Positions 36,868 through 45,914 of a stretch of DNA of 64,000 nt are shown in pieces. The first letter of the stretch is position 1. Every line of letters begins with the position of its first letter. A program made the position numbers and the translations under genes. The DNA comes from Sphingopyxis sp. FD7 (GTDB taxonomy: Bacteria; Pseudomonadota; Alphaproteobacteria; Sphingomonadales; Sphingomonadaceae): positions 620,001-684,000 of the forward strand of contig NZ_AP017898.1 in NCBI RefSeq assembly GCF_003609835.1, written 5' to 3'. Below the pieces are notes generated by a model. That model was not told the origin of the DNA. It did not search any database and saw only the letters and a list, made by a program, of their open reading frames with translations.

Positions 36868-36894
36868 TTGATGCGCTGATCCCCCGGATCAACG

Positions 36895-36930
36895 AAAGGG
36901 CCGGGCCATCCTGTGATGGCCCGGCCCTTT
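36895..36930 (+). terminator. Strong terminator hairpin between convergent receptor genes (1)
   Basis: aaagggccgggccatc-ctgt-gatggcccggcccttt is a perfect 16-base-pair stem with a four-base loop and T-rich ends on both strands, 28 bases after the first receptor gene's stop. It should work in both directions. Confidence 0.9.
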
Positions 36931-36950
36931 CTTGATGCAGGAAGCCAGAA

Positions 36951-36985
36951 AAAGCCCGGCCTCTCCAATGGGAGGCCGGGCCTTT
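36951..36985 (-). terminator. Strong terminator hairpin between convergent receptor genes (2)
   Basis: On the minus strand aaaggcccggcctcc pairs with gagaggccgggcttttt and is followed by T-rich sequence, 18 bases after the second receptor gene's stop. With hairpin 1 it forms a back-to-back pair isolating the two genes. Confidence 0.85.
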
Positions 36986-37002
36986 CTATACTTGGCGCCA
37001 GG

Positions 37003-39912
37003 TCAGAACTTGAACCCGGCGGCAATGCCGTAGCGGCGCGGGTCGAGCGTGAACACGTTGGTGAACAGGCCCGACGACTGGTCGGTCACATAGAGGCCGG
37101 TGACCGGCTGGCTGTCGAAGATGTTCGACACGAACGCTTTGACAAACCATTTCTTGTCTGCGCCGTTCAGCTGGATCTGCGCGTTAACCTGCGCATAGCC
37201 GTTGATCTCGTTGACGCGGCCGTTGAAGATATTGCCATAGCTGTCGCCGGTATAGGTGACGTCGAGGCGCGGCGTCAGCGACATGTCGTTGGCGAAGTTG
37301 TGCGTATATTGGACGCCCGCGCTGAACTTCACATTCGGCGCCTGCGGCAGCTTGTTGCCGCGGATGTTGACCGGGACGCCGGCGTTTTCGATCGCGATGC
37401 CGCCAAACAGCGCGCCGACCGTTGCGGCATTGGCCTGAAGCACCGAACAGATACCAAAGGCGCCCGGCGAATTGATGCCGCTGTTCGGGCCGAAGCCCGC
37501 CGGACCCTGAAGGCCAAGGCTGGCGTTGATCGCGCTGACATAACCGGCCGTGCCCGCCGCATTGCCCGCCGTCGTCGGAACGACCGCGCAGTTCGACCCG
37601 TTGGTGATGTCCTTGATGATGACCGCATCCGACCGGCCGCCCGACGGATCGCGCGGATTGCCGAGGAACTTGTCGCTCGACACTTCGGTGTTGAGGTAGC
37701 TCGCGCCGATGTTGACGACAAAGTCGGGGGTCGGCGTGATGACCGCTTCGGCCTCGAGGCCCCAGATATTCGCATCGACATTGTCGTTGACCGAGGTGCG
37801 CGCGACGATGCGGGTGAGCTGCAGATCCTTATACTGATAATAGAAGCCCGTGACGTTGAGCTGCAACGCGCCAAAGCGGTTCTTCGACCCGATTTCGAAC
37901 GCATTGACGATTTCGGGCGAAAAGGCTTCATCGACCGCGAACACCGGCTGGAGCGGCGGGTTGATGCCGCCCGACTTATAGCCGCGCGAATAGCTGGCAT
38001 AGATGAGATTGTCGGGCGTGATCTTCCAGTCTAGCACCGCGCGGCCGGTGATCTCGTCGAAACCGACCTTGCGGACCTGGAAGAGCTGGTTGCCCGCAAG
38101 CCCCGGATCGGCATCGAACGAGCCGACGAACGGCGAATCGAAGGCATTGCCGGTCTGGCCGAAGGGAACCAGGAAGCTGGCGAGCGTCGAGCGCGCCTGC
38201 ACCCGTTTCTTGTCATTATTGTAGCGCAGCCCGACGGTCAGCTTGATCGCGTCGTTGAACTCATAATAGCCTTCGCCGAAGAAGCCGTAGGATTTGACTT
38301 TCAGATCGTCCGTATTGTTGCGGAAAAAGGGCGTCGCGAGGAAGGACGGGGGAATCGTGCCCCCCGATCCCAGCGCCGTGAAGGTGCCGAGAATGCCCGT
38401 CAGATAGTCGATGCCGAACGAGTTCACATAATAGCTGTTTTCGGTGAGATGCGATTCGCCGTAAATCCCGCCGAGCAGGAAGTTGAACGGGCCGTCAAAG
38501 TCGGAACTGATAATCATTTCGCCCGACCAGGCGTTGCTCTTCTGGTTCGACCGGTCGAAATCCTGCGGCGTCATCGTGCAGGTCGAACGGCCGCCATAGG
38601 AACCAAGCCCCGATTCCTCGGCAAGCGACGTGCAAAGCACGCCGTTCGGTCCGTTGGGAATCAACGCCTGCGCGATCGGCGCAAAGAAGGATGCCGGCAA
38701 GCCCGGAACCAGCCCCGCCCCCGCGGCCGCGAGCGTGTTGAGCGCCGGCGCGAAGAAGCTGCGATCCTGGATCGACAGGTTGTAGTCCTGGCTGCTGTCG
38801 ACGCGCGCTTCCTGATAGACGCCGGCGAGCGACACGTTGATCGCCCCGAAGCTATGTTCGAGCCGTCCCTGCACTTGCAGTTCGTCGGAAAAATAGGTCG
38901 GCGTATAGTCGGTGTTGACGACGCGCGGATCGGCGATTGGCTGGAAGGTCGACAGCGCGTCGGGGCCATAGAGGCTGCCCAGCGCGAACGCCGTCGGAAT
39001 GCCCCGGATGGCAAGGAACTCGCGGCTGGTCAGAACGCCCACGAAGGTCGAATTGGCATTGGTCACACCCGGATCGCGGCGGTTGTTCAGGCAGCCCAGC
39101 ACGCCGGTCGGGTCGCGCTGGCAATACTGCTTCTGGATGCGCAGGCGATTGTCGTCCTCGCGGAAATAATAACCCATCAGGTCGAGCGTCGTGTCGGGGG
39201 TTGGCTGCCAGCGGATCGACCCGCGGACGGCATACATGTCGCGGTCGTCGATACGGCTGTCGTCGAACAGGTTCTTGGTGAAGCCGTCGCGGTTGAGATA
39301 GAAGCCCGCAATGCGTACGCCGAGCGTCTCGCCCAGCGGCACATTGACCATGCCCTTGGCCTTGATGCTGTCATAATTGCCATATTCAAACTCGCCCGAC
39401 GCGCCGAAGGCGCCGAGATCGGGCTTGGCGGTGACGACGTTGACCACGCCCGAGGTCGCGTTGCGACCGAACAGCGTGCCCTGCGGACCGCGCAGCACCT
39501 CGATACGTTCAAGGTCGAAAAATTCGGTTTCAAAAAGGCGCGTGCCGATCAGCGGCGATTCATTCTGGTGGATCGCGGTCGCGCTGTCGCAGCTGACGCC
39601 GACGCAAAGGTCGCCGATGCCGCGGATGGTAAAGCTCGATGAGGTGAAGTTTGTCTTGGTGAAAGTGACGTTCGGGAGCGTCAGTTGCAGATCGGATGGA
39701 TTTTCAATCTGCTGCGCTTCCAGCGATTCGGCCGAAAAGGCGCTGACCGCGATCGGCACGTCCTGCAAGCGTTCCGACTGGCGCTGCGCGGTCACGACGA
39801 TTTCGCCGCCGAACGCATCACGCGCCACTTCTTCTTCCGCGTCCTGCGCAAAGGCCGGTGTCGCCACCGTCATCGCAAGGATCGACGTTCCGATCAGTGC
39901 CTTGAACTTCAT
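37003..39912 (-). CDS. TonB-dependent outer-membrane receptor
   Basis: A 969-residue receptor. A signal peptide (MKFKALIGTSILAMTVATPAFAQ) is followed by a plug with EIVVTAQRQSERLQDVP, TIRGIGDLCVG and IEVLRGPQGTLFGRNATSG. The barrel contains VGLRYNNDKKRVQA and YASYSRGYKSGGINPP and ends in AAGFKF. Several cysteine pairs in the extracellular parts (for example CVGVSCDS, CQRDPTGVLGC) suggest disulfide-braced loops. It is of the same broad group as the receptor at 34279. The ligand is unknown. Confidence 0.93.
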   Translation of the reverse strand: MKFKALIGTSILAMTVATPAFAQDAEEEVARDAFGGEIVVTAQRQSERLQDVPIAVSAFSAESLEAQQIENPSDLQLTLPNVTFTKTNFTSSSFTIRGIGDLCVGVSCDSATAIHQNESPLIGTRLFETEFFDLERIEVLRGPQGTLFGRNATSGVVNVVTAKPDLGAFGASGEFEYGNYDSIKAKGMVNVPLGETLGVRIAGFYLNRDGFTKNLFDDSRIDDRDMYAVRGSIRWQPTPDTTLDLMGYYFREDDNRLRIQKQYCQRDPTGVLGCLNNRRDPGVTNANSTFVGVLTSREFLAIRGIPTAFALGSLYGPDALSTFQPIADPRVVNTDYTPTYFSDELQVQGRLEHSFGAINVSLAGVYQEARVDSSQDYNLSIQDRSFFAPALNTLAAAGAGLVPGLPASFFAPIAQALIPNGPNGVLCTSLAEESGLGSYGGRSTCTMTPQDFDRSNQKSNAWSGEMIISSDFDGPFNFLLGGIYGESHLTENSYYVNSFGIDYLTGILGTFTALGSGGTIPPSFLATPFFRNNTDDLKVKSYGFFGEGYYEFNDAIKLTVGLRYNNDKKRVQARSTLASFLVPFGQTGNAFDSPFVGSFDADPGLAGNQLFQVRKVGFDEITGRAVLDWKITPDNLIYASYSRGYKSGGINPPLQPVFAVDEAFSPEIVNAFEIGSKNRFGALQLNVTGFYYQYKDLQLTRIVARTSVNDNVDANIWGLEAEAVITPTPDFVVNIGASYLNTEVSSDKFLGNPRDPSGGRSDAVIIKDITNGSNCAVVPTTAGNAAGTAGYVSAINASLGLQGPAGFGPNSGINSPGAFGICSVLQANAATVGALFGGIAIENAGVPVNIRGNKLPQAPNVKFSAGVQYTHNFANDMSLTPRLDVTYTGDSYGNIFNGRVNEINGYAQVNAQIQLNGADKKWFVKAFVSNIFDSQPVTGLYVTDQSSGLFTNVFTLDPRRYGIAAGFKF

Positions 39913-40347
39913 CTACAACCTCCCTTTTTCGTCCCCGCAAGACGCGGGACCGCCCAACTTCAGATTGTGGTAAGGGGAGGGGAAACGACAAGACGCGGCA
40001 ATGGGCGGCCGACCATCGCGACCATATGCCCTGGTGATTCCCACCTGCCAGCTGTGCTGGTCATCATCCTCTCCCACCGGCGTCGGGGAAAACGCGCGGC
40101 CTCTCCGGAATACGACCCGCTGAAGCGAGTTCTGTATCGCTTAAGGGTGCGCCGAGTTGACGAAAGCGTCAAGTGGCTTGTTCGGCTCCGAAAAGGACGC
40201 GAAACCGCGCCTGTCGGGACTCGCAAAAAGTCAAGATTCCGCAACGTCAACTTGATCGCCGCCGACAATTTCTTGTTGCACAGGCCTTGCGCATCGGCCG
40301 CGGCGCGCCGAAATGTGCGACATGATAGCAACAGTGAAAGCGGGGCG
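39913..40347. other. 435-base divergent intergenic region between receptor and folE
   Basis: No gene is seen; the open frame that covers this stretch joins folE but has a start deep inside the receptor gene and an untypical composition. It should contain the promoters for both divergent genes. A short palindrome, tgacgaaagcgtca (40158-40171), is the only structured site I note. Confidence 0.6.
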
Positions 40348-40950
40348 ATGAGCGATTTGGGGCAGGAGTTGGGACCGGACGGCAAGGTGGTCGTGCCGGA
40401 TCATGTCGCGGACGCGGTGCGCACGCTCATCGAATGGGCGGGCGATGATCCCGCGCGCGAAGGCCTGCGCGATACGCCGCGCCGCGTCGCGCGCGCGTGG
40501 AAGGAATATTGTTCGGGTTATGGCGAAGACCCCTCGATCCATTTGTCGCGCACCTTTGAAGAGGTCGGCGGCTATGACGAGGTCGTGCTGCTGCGCGACA
40601 TTCCCTTTCAGTCGCATTGCGAACATCATATGGCGCCGATCACCGGCAAGGCGTCGATCGCCTATCTGCCCAAGGACCGCGTCGTCGGCATCTCCAAGCT
40701 CGCGCGCGTGCTCAATGGTTATGCGCGGCGGCTCCAGGTGCAGGAGCGGCTGACCGCCGAAGTCGCGCAGTGCATCTGGGACAATCTGCAACCACATGGG
40801 GTCGCGGTGGTGATCGACGCCCAGCATGGCTGCATGACCGGACGCGGCGTGCGCACACCCGGCGTCGGTATGGTGACCAGCCGCCTGCTCGGCTGTTTCC
40901 TCGACGACCAGCGAAGCCGCAAGGAAGTGCTGGGCCTGATGGGCTATTGA
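40348..40950 (+). CDS. folE: GTP cyclohydrolase I
   Basis: A 200-residue enzyme that converts GTP to 7,8-dihydroneopterin triphosphate, the first step of tetrahydrofolate synthesis. Zinc ligands are Cys91 and His94 in QSHCEHHMAP and Cys162 in QHGCMTGRG. The catalytic GISKLARVLNGYARRLQVQERLT block is intact. The ATG at 40348 follows a GGGG site and gives the usual length. It is the only folate gene in the window and appears monocistronic. Confidence 0.96.
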   Translation: MSDLGQELGPDGKVVVPDHVADAVRTLIEWAGDDPAREGLRDTPRRVARAWKEYCSGYGEDPSIHLSRTFEEVGGYDEVVLLRDIPFQSHCEHHMAPITGKASIAYLPKDRVVGISKLARVLNGYARRLQVQERLTAEVAQCIWDNLQPHGVAVVIDAQHGCMTGRGVRTPGVGMVTSRLLGCFLDDQRSRKEVLGLMGY

Positions 40951-40963
40951 CGAGCGGACGGGT

Positions 40964-41620
40964 TCAGCGCCGCCACATTCTGAGCAACTGATACTGCACA
41001 GCCTGGAGTCGCGTGAAGTTTGCGGGCTCCATCTTGCCACCTTCCAGCGCCGCGATCTCGTTGAGCTCGTGCATCAGGTTCCGTTGCTGGACGTCGGGGA
41101 TCAGGCTCTGGATGAAGGTGATGGCGACCAGTCGCTCGCCGCGCGTCACCGGCTCGACCTCGTGCAGCGTGTGCGAGGGGTAGACGATTGCGACGCCGGG
41201 CGCCTCCTTGAAGTGCAGATCGGCATTGCCGAGCTGCACATGGAGCGCGCCGCCGTCATAATCGGCGGGGTCGTTCAGGAAGACCGTGCAACTGACGTCG
41301 GTGCGAAGCTGGCCGTCGGGCAGCGGGATGTAGGCGGCATCGGGGTGCAGCCCGTAATGCATGCCGGGGGTGTAGCGTGTCAGCAGCGGGGGCGCGATGC
41401 GCGCGGGAAAGGAAAACTCCATGAAGTCCGCATTCCTGACCATCGCGTCGAGCAGGATCTTCGACGAGCGTTCGTAGGCGGCGGCATCGTGCAGCTGCAG
41501 GTTGTTCTTCACCTTGGAATGCGGGTTGCTGATCTTGCCGTCGACAAAGGTGCCGCTTGCGGCGATGTCGCGCAGTGAGCGCACCGCATTGTCGTCGAGC
41601 AGCTGGACTAGTTTGAACAT
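40964..41620 (-). CDS. PKHD-type Fe(II)/2-oxoglutarate dioxygenase (PiuC/YbiX-like)
   Basis: A 218-residue hydroxylase. The iron triad is His92 and Asp94 (YGLHPDAAY) and His153 (TLHEVEPV), with Arg163 for 2-oxoglutarate (RGERLVAITF). The opening MFKLVQLLDDNAVRSLRDI is typical of the family, often encoded beside TonB-dependent receptors. Here it lies ten bases downstream of a sulfotransferase-like gene and converges on folE. The 66-residue in-frame extension upstream lies inside that gene and is rejected. Confidence 0.9.
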   Translation of the reverse strand: MFKLVQLLDDNAVRSLRDIAASGTFVDGKISNPHSKVKNNLQLHDAAAYERSSKILLDAMVRNADFMEFSFPARIAPPLLTRYTPGMHYGLHPDAAYIPLPDGQLRTDVSCTVFLNDPADYDGGALHVQLGNADLHFKEAPGVAIVYPSHTLHEVEPVTRGERLVAITFIQSLIPDVQQRNLMHELNEIAALEGGKMEPANFTRLQAVQYQLLRMWRR

Positions 41621-41630
41621 TTCGGTCTTC

Positions 41631-42668
41631 CTATCGGCCGTGGATCGGCAGCTCGGCGAGGGTGTTATAGCGCGCCGTCGTCGCTTCAACCCAGGCAATC
41701 GCTTCGCCGATCGCGCGGGCGTGGCGGGCGGCGGCTTCCGCCTGAAGCTGGCGGCGCAGGTCGGGGCTGTAGCCGTGTTCGGGGGCTTTGGAGTATTGAC
41801 GCATGATCGGACCGGCAAGCGCAGTATCGATCCGTCCGGAATCGACCGACAGGCCGAAATGTGCCGCCTGAACCGCGAGTGCGGCAGCGGGATCGCTCAG
41901 GAAAGCCTCGAAATCCATCCATTGATGGCGCGGGTCGGCTGGCGGCAGCGTGCGCTGCGCGCTCGCCATCTCGCAAAGCCAGCTCATCGCGATTCGCGTG
42001 ACGGGTGCGAGCTGCCATAGGGCAAAGGGAAAGTCGGGGAGCTGTCCGGCGAGCCGCGCCATACGCGCGGGGGCCTGTGCCAGCGTTTCCGCGGTCGAGG
42101 CTTCGCCCGCCAGGATCGTTTCAAGATAACGAGGCAGGGGGACGTGGAGGAACAGCGCGCGTCCGCCACCGGCCGTCAGATCGTCGGCGATCGCGGTGAT
42201 GACGCTCGACGCCTTGACGATTGCTTGCTGACCGGGGCGGAAGCCGCGGCCCAGCCAGCCGCAAACCTGGCGCAGCCGCTCGCGATAAAGCGTCGGCGAC
42301 CACAAGGATTCGGGGCGCCCGATGCGTTCGGCGACTTGCGCCAGACTGCGCAGCAGCATCGGTTCGCGCAGCGGCAGCACGTCGGCGAGCTCGGCAATCA
42401 GGCGCGACACGAGCGTCGAACCGACATGACCGATGTGGAAGATGAAATGCGGATGCGGCGCCGTGGCGCCAAGGTCCGGAAGCGCTGTCCACGGCACCCA
42501 TTCGCGCCCGATCCGGTCGGTCAGCAGGCGCTGGTCGAGAAAGCTGGCGCTGCGATAATCGCCTTCGCCGAGTTGCGCGACGAGCATGCGATCATTTGCA
42601 AGGTCGGCCATATGCGGAAGCAGACCTGCATCGGCAGCAAAACGGTCGGAGAGCGAGACGGCGGCCAT
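41631..42668 (-). CDS. Sulfotransferase-like P-loop protein
   Basis: A 345-residue protein with a PAPS-type phosphate loop near the middle of the first half (FIFHIGHVGSTLVSRLI, about 75-91). The usual RDP-type 3'-phosphate motif is not obvious, so sulfotransferase activity is uncertain. KASSVITAIADDL and the C-terminal PEHGYSPDLRRQL are other recognisable parts of the sphingomonad family that accompanies PKHD dioxygenases. It is probably co-transcribed with the dioxygenase gene that follows. Confidence 0.7.
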   Translation of the reverse strand: MAAVSLSDRFAADAGLLPHMADLANDRMLVAQLGEGDYRSASFLDQRLLTDRIGREWVPWTALPDLGATAPHPHFIFHIGHVGSTLVSRLIAELADVLPLREPMLLRSLAQVAERIGRPESLWSPTLYRERLRQVCGWLGRGFRPGQQAIVKASSVITAIADDLTAGGGRALFLHVPLPRYLETILAGEASTAETLAQAPARMARLAGQLPDFPFALWQLAPVTRIAMSWLCEMASAQRTLPPADPRHQWMDFEAFLSDPAAALAVQAAHFGLSVDSGRIDTALAGPIMRQYSKAPEHGYSPDLRRQLQAEAAARHARAIGEAIAWVEATTARYNTLAELPIHGR

Positions 42669-42826
42669 CCTTGCCAGCCATAGGAAAGCGCGTGTCGGTT
42701 GGCCAGCCTTGACGTCGGTGTAACGGCGCAGGTCGTCAGGTCAGGCAAAAACCGCGTCTGCCGACAACAGAGAGGCGCGGCCTTGCGGCCACGCCCCTCC
42801 CCCCCTTAACCGGGAAAGCGGACTCT

Positions 42827-44230
42827 TCAGCGCGAGGCGAGCCGCATCGGGTCGGCCTTTGCGGCCCACTGGATGCTTTCGCTGCCGCCCATCGCGCGGA
42901 TGAAGCAGGCCTGACCCTGTGCCTTGAGCTGGTTGCACAGCCTCGCGGCGTCGGCGCGCGACGCGAGGCCATTGACGGTCAGGCGATAGAAGGTGCGCCC
43001 CTTGACCGTCGCGGCGTGGCTGGAGGCGGGGAAGCTGCCGAGGACACCATTGCGTCTTTTGAGCGTGCTCCATTTTTCCTTGGCGATCGCCAGGCTGTCA
43101 TAGGCGCCGAGTTGCACCGCCCAGCCGTCGGGCTTTTGGGCGTCGAAACCCATCGCCTTGGGCACCATGACGGTGGCGAGTTCGAGCGCCTGTTTCTGCG
43201 CCGGGCGGATATGGCCTTCGCCCCCGACGCGCGGCGCGCGGCGATAGGGGGTGGTGTCGGCAAGGATGACCTCGGCGGCGGGCGCCGGTCGCGGCAATTC
43301 GGTGACCGGCACGACGCCGTCGGCGGTGCGTTCGGGCATCGGCAGTTCGACGCTGCGAATGCTGCCGCCGGCATCAGCGAGCGCGGGCGGCGGCGGGACG
43401 TAGGCGGCGACCGGCGCGGGGTCGGCGCTCGCCAGCCGGCTGGGCGCATCGCCGGCCGGTTCGGCGGCGGCCATCTGGGTGTCGGCGAAGTTACCGAGCG
43501 CGAGGCGCACGGGCATCCCGGCGTCGGGCTGCGCGCTGGTGCCGATCAGGCTGGCGACGCGCACCTGCGCGTTCGGCTGCTCGGCGAGCTTCGACCATTC
43601 GGCCATCCGCCCTTCGAGCTTGGCGAGCGAGAGATCCTGCGACGCGACTATCCGCGCCTGTGCCCAGCGGCCCGACAGTGCGAGCGCAAGCGCAAGATTC
43701 TGCCGCGTCCGCGCGTCGGCGCCTTCGGCCCGTGCGGCTTGCCCCAGCACGTAGAGCGAGCCTTCGCTGTCCCCCGCGAGCGCGAGCGCGAGACCAAGAT
43801 CCGAGGCGGGCACGGCATCGCGGTGGCGCGTGAGCAGCGTGACGGCTTCGCCGTTGCGGCCCTGCGCGATTTCGGCGAGCGCGCGCGCGAGGATCGTGTT
43901 GCTGTCGCCCGCGCCGAGTTCCATCGCCTCGGCAAGCGCCGTCGATGCCGATGCGAAGCGGCCGTCGCCAAGATAGGCCTGGCCCAGCAGTGCGCGATAT
44001 CCCGCGTCGCGCGGACTTGCCGCGACCGCGGCTTCAGCCAGCGCGACGGCTTTGCCCGGCTTGCCGACTTCCAGGGCTTCGCGCGCCTTGTCGGCCGATT
44101 TGGCGGCGACCGCGGGCGTTCCGGCGGCGCGCGACGGCGCGTCGGCGATCTTGCCCACGCCGCTGCACCCCGTCGCCACACCGAGCACGAAGCCCGAAAC
44201 GGCGAGGTTCATCAGCATCTTGCGGTTCAT
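42827..44230 (-). CDS. SPOR-domain TPR lipoprotein
   Basis: A 467-residue envelope protein. A lipobox (GVATGC, near residue 22) suggests lipid anchoring. Tetratricopeptide-like repeats follow (about 45-210: ALAEAAVAASPRDAGYRALLGQAYL and later ALALALSGRWAQA), then a Pro/Ala linker, then a C-terminal SPOR domain (about 375-455: GWAVQLGAYDSLAIAKEKW and RLTVNGLASRADAARLC) that binds denuded septal peptidoglycan. It is the last gene of the ParA cassette. The Arg-rich extension upstream of this ATG is rejected. Confidence 0.85.
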   Translation of the reverse strand: MNRKMLMNLAVSGFVLGVATGCSGVGKIADAPSRAAGTPAVAAKSADKAREALEVGKPGKAVALAEAAVAASPRDAGYRALLGQAYLGDGRFASASTALAEAMELGAGDSNTILARALAEIAQGRNGEAVTLLTRHRDAVPASDLGLALALAGDSEGSLYVLGQAARAEGADARTRQNLALALALSGRWAQARIVASQDLSLAKLEGRMAEWSKLAEQPNAQVRVASLIGTSAQPDAGMPVRLALGNFADTQMAAAEPAGDAPSRLASADPAPVAAYVPPPPALADAGGSIRSVELPMPERTADGVVPVTELPRPAPAAEVILADTTPYRRAPRVGGEGHIRPAQKQALELATVMVPKAMGFDAQKPDGWAVQLGAYDSLAIAKEKWSTLKRRNGVLGSFPASSHAATVKGRTFYRLTVNGLASRADAARLCNQLKAQGQACFIRAMGGSESIQWAAKADPMRLASR

Positions 44231-44252
44231 CTCGGATCCCCCTGTATGTCGT

Positions 44253-44915
44253 TCAGCGCTGCCCGCGTGCCGGGCGCGCCGCGGGCAGGCGGCTCGCCAT
44301 CGCCTCGATTTCGGGCAATGACGCCAGATAATCGTCAAGCAGGTCGGTGAGGATGAGCTGCGACGACCGGTTCGTGATCGCGCTGGCGAGGCGCAGCCGC
44401 AGATGACGCTCGGCATCGAGGCGGAGCGTGAACGCCGCTTTCTCTCGCGCGCGCACCGCGCGCGGGGCCTTGTCCTTCTTCGGCGCCGGTTCGGGACGCG
44501 CCTCGACCTTGCGCGCGACGGCGGCAACGCGCTCGATCAGCGATTCCTGCTGGCGCACCACTTCGGGCACGTCGGACGCTTCAGCGACGACGTCCTCGGC
44601 GCCCGGATCGACGTCGAGCCTTCCGGCGACAAGGTCATGGCCTTCGCTTTCGTCGACGGCATGTTCGGCCTCGACATTATGCGCCAGCACCGATCCGGTC
44701 AGCAGCGGCTTGAGGTCGACCATCCGTGCGGGTTCGCTCGACTGGTCGGGATCGACATCATAACCCATGTCGTTCCAGCCGAGGTCGTCATAGCCCATGC
44801 TGCCGATCGGCGCGGGACCGCTGCCGAGCGGCTGGCGGCGCATGGCCGGCCGCGCGCCGCCCTTGCGGGCCAAAAGTCCGGCGCTCAACGATGCGAGGGG
44901 TTTTGGTTCGCCCAT
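44253..44915 (-). CDS. Acidic protein with C-terminal ribbon-helix-helix domain, partner of ParA
   Basis: A 220-residue protein. The N-terminal 150 residues are acidic and low-complexity, with YDD/YDVDPDQ motifs. Residues about 161-197 (AFTLRLDAERHLRLRLA, then RSSQLILTDLLDDYL) fit a ribbon-helix-helix fold: a strand with alternating residues, then two helices. A strong GGAGG lies before the ATG at 44915; a GTG at 44936 would overlap the ParA stop. It lies between ParA and the SPOR protein and may be a DNA-binding partner. I know no name for it. Confidence 0.7.
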   Translation of the reverse strand: MGEPKPLASLSAGLLARKGGARPAMRRQPLGSGPAPIGSMGYDDLGWNDMGYDVDPDQSSEPARMVDLKPLLTGSVLAHNVEAEHAVDESEGHDLVAGRLDVDPGAEDVVAEASDVPEVVRQQESLIERVAAVARKVEARPEPAPKKDKAPRAVRAREKAAFTLRLDAERHLRLRLASAITNRSSQLILTDLLDDYLASLPEIEAMASRLPAARPARGQR

Positions 44916-44932
44916 GATTCCCGTTCCTCCCG

Positions 44933-45655
44933 TCACTGGCCAGCGATGCGGCGGCCGAAACCACCGCCCATCGGGCGAACCGCGCCGTAATTGCCCTGTT
45001 GAGGCATCGGCGCGGCGAAAACGGTACGGCGGAAATTCTTTTCAAGCCGGTCGTTCATATAGGTCCACAGCTGACGTATCTCGTCGGCCGAGCGTCCACC
45101 CGGATCGACTTCCATAACCGTGCGGCCGTCGATCATCGACGCGGCATAGTCGGTGCGATGGTGCAGCGTGACGGGGGCGACGGTGCCATGCTGCGACAGG
45201 GCAACGGCGGCTTCGCTGGTGATCTTGGCTTTCGGGGTGGCGGCGTTGACGACGAACACCAGCGGCTTGCCGGCACGTTCGCACAGGTCGACGGTGGCGC
45301 CCACGGCGCGCAGGTCGTGCGGGCTGGGACGCGTCGGCACGACGATCAGTTCGGCAACCGAAATCACGCTCTGGATCGCCATGGTGATCGCGGGCGGGGT
45401 GTCGATGACGGCGAGCTTGAAGCCCTGCTGGCGCAGGATTTCAAGGTCGGAGGCAAGCCGTGCAACGGTGGTCTGCGCAAAGGCGGGAAGGTCGGTTTCG
45501 CGCTCGTTCCACCAGTCGGCGAGCGATCCCTGCGGGTCGATGTCGATGAGGACGACGGGACCGGCCCCGGCAAGCTGCGCCTGCACCGCGAGGTGCCCCG
45601 ACAGCGTCGTCTTGCCCGACCCGCCTTTCTGTGAAGCCAATGCCAATACGCGCAC
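44933..45655 (-). CDS. ParA/MinD-family ATPase
   Basis: A 240-residue P-loop ATPase of the ParA type. It has a deviant Walker A (KGGSGKTT, 10-17), the IDIDPQGSLADWW Walker A' segment and AVIDTPPAIT as Walker B. There is no N-terminal helix-turn-helix, as in small (type Ib) ParA proteins. The GTG start at 45655 has a GAGGGGG site and matches the usual MRVLALASQKGG opening; an ATG at 45682 is an alternative. Such proteins position DNA or envelope cargo. The canonical parAB near oriC is not in this window. Confidence 0.88.
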   Translation of the reverse strand: MRVLALASQKGGSGKTTLSGHLAVQAQLAGAGPVVLIDIDPQGSLADWWNERETDLPAFAQTTVARLASDLEILRQQGFKLAVIDTPPAITMAIQSVISVAELIVVPTRPSPHDLRAVGATVDLCERAGKPLVFVVNAATPKAKITSEAAVALSQHGTVAPVTLHHRTDYAASMIDGRTVMEVDPGGRSADEIRQLWTYMNDRLEKNFRRTVFAAPMPQQGNYGAVRPMGGGFGRRIAGQ

Positions 45656-45914
45656 TGCGTTACCCCCTCGGAAAGCCATCAAATCGGCGAAGGAATGCCA
45701 TGCAGGGCGCTAAAATTGGGTTAACGATGATAAAATCAGGGTGAACAAGCGGTTCGCCATCGTGGTAAACAGTCGCTTAAGCCGAACCTGTCCCGATATG
45801 GTTCGGATTCGGCCCACCCCTATTTGCCGCTAACACCGTGTTAGCCATTTGGCGCTATGACGATTGCCGGGGACTGCGGCCGCCCCGTTGCGGCGCAAGT
45901 CATTGGAGAATAAC

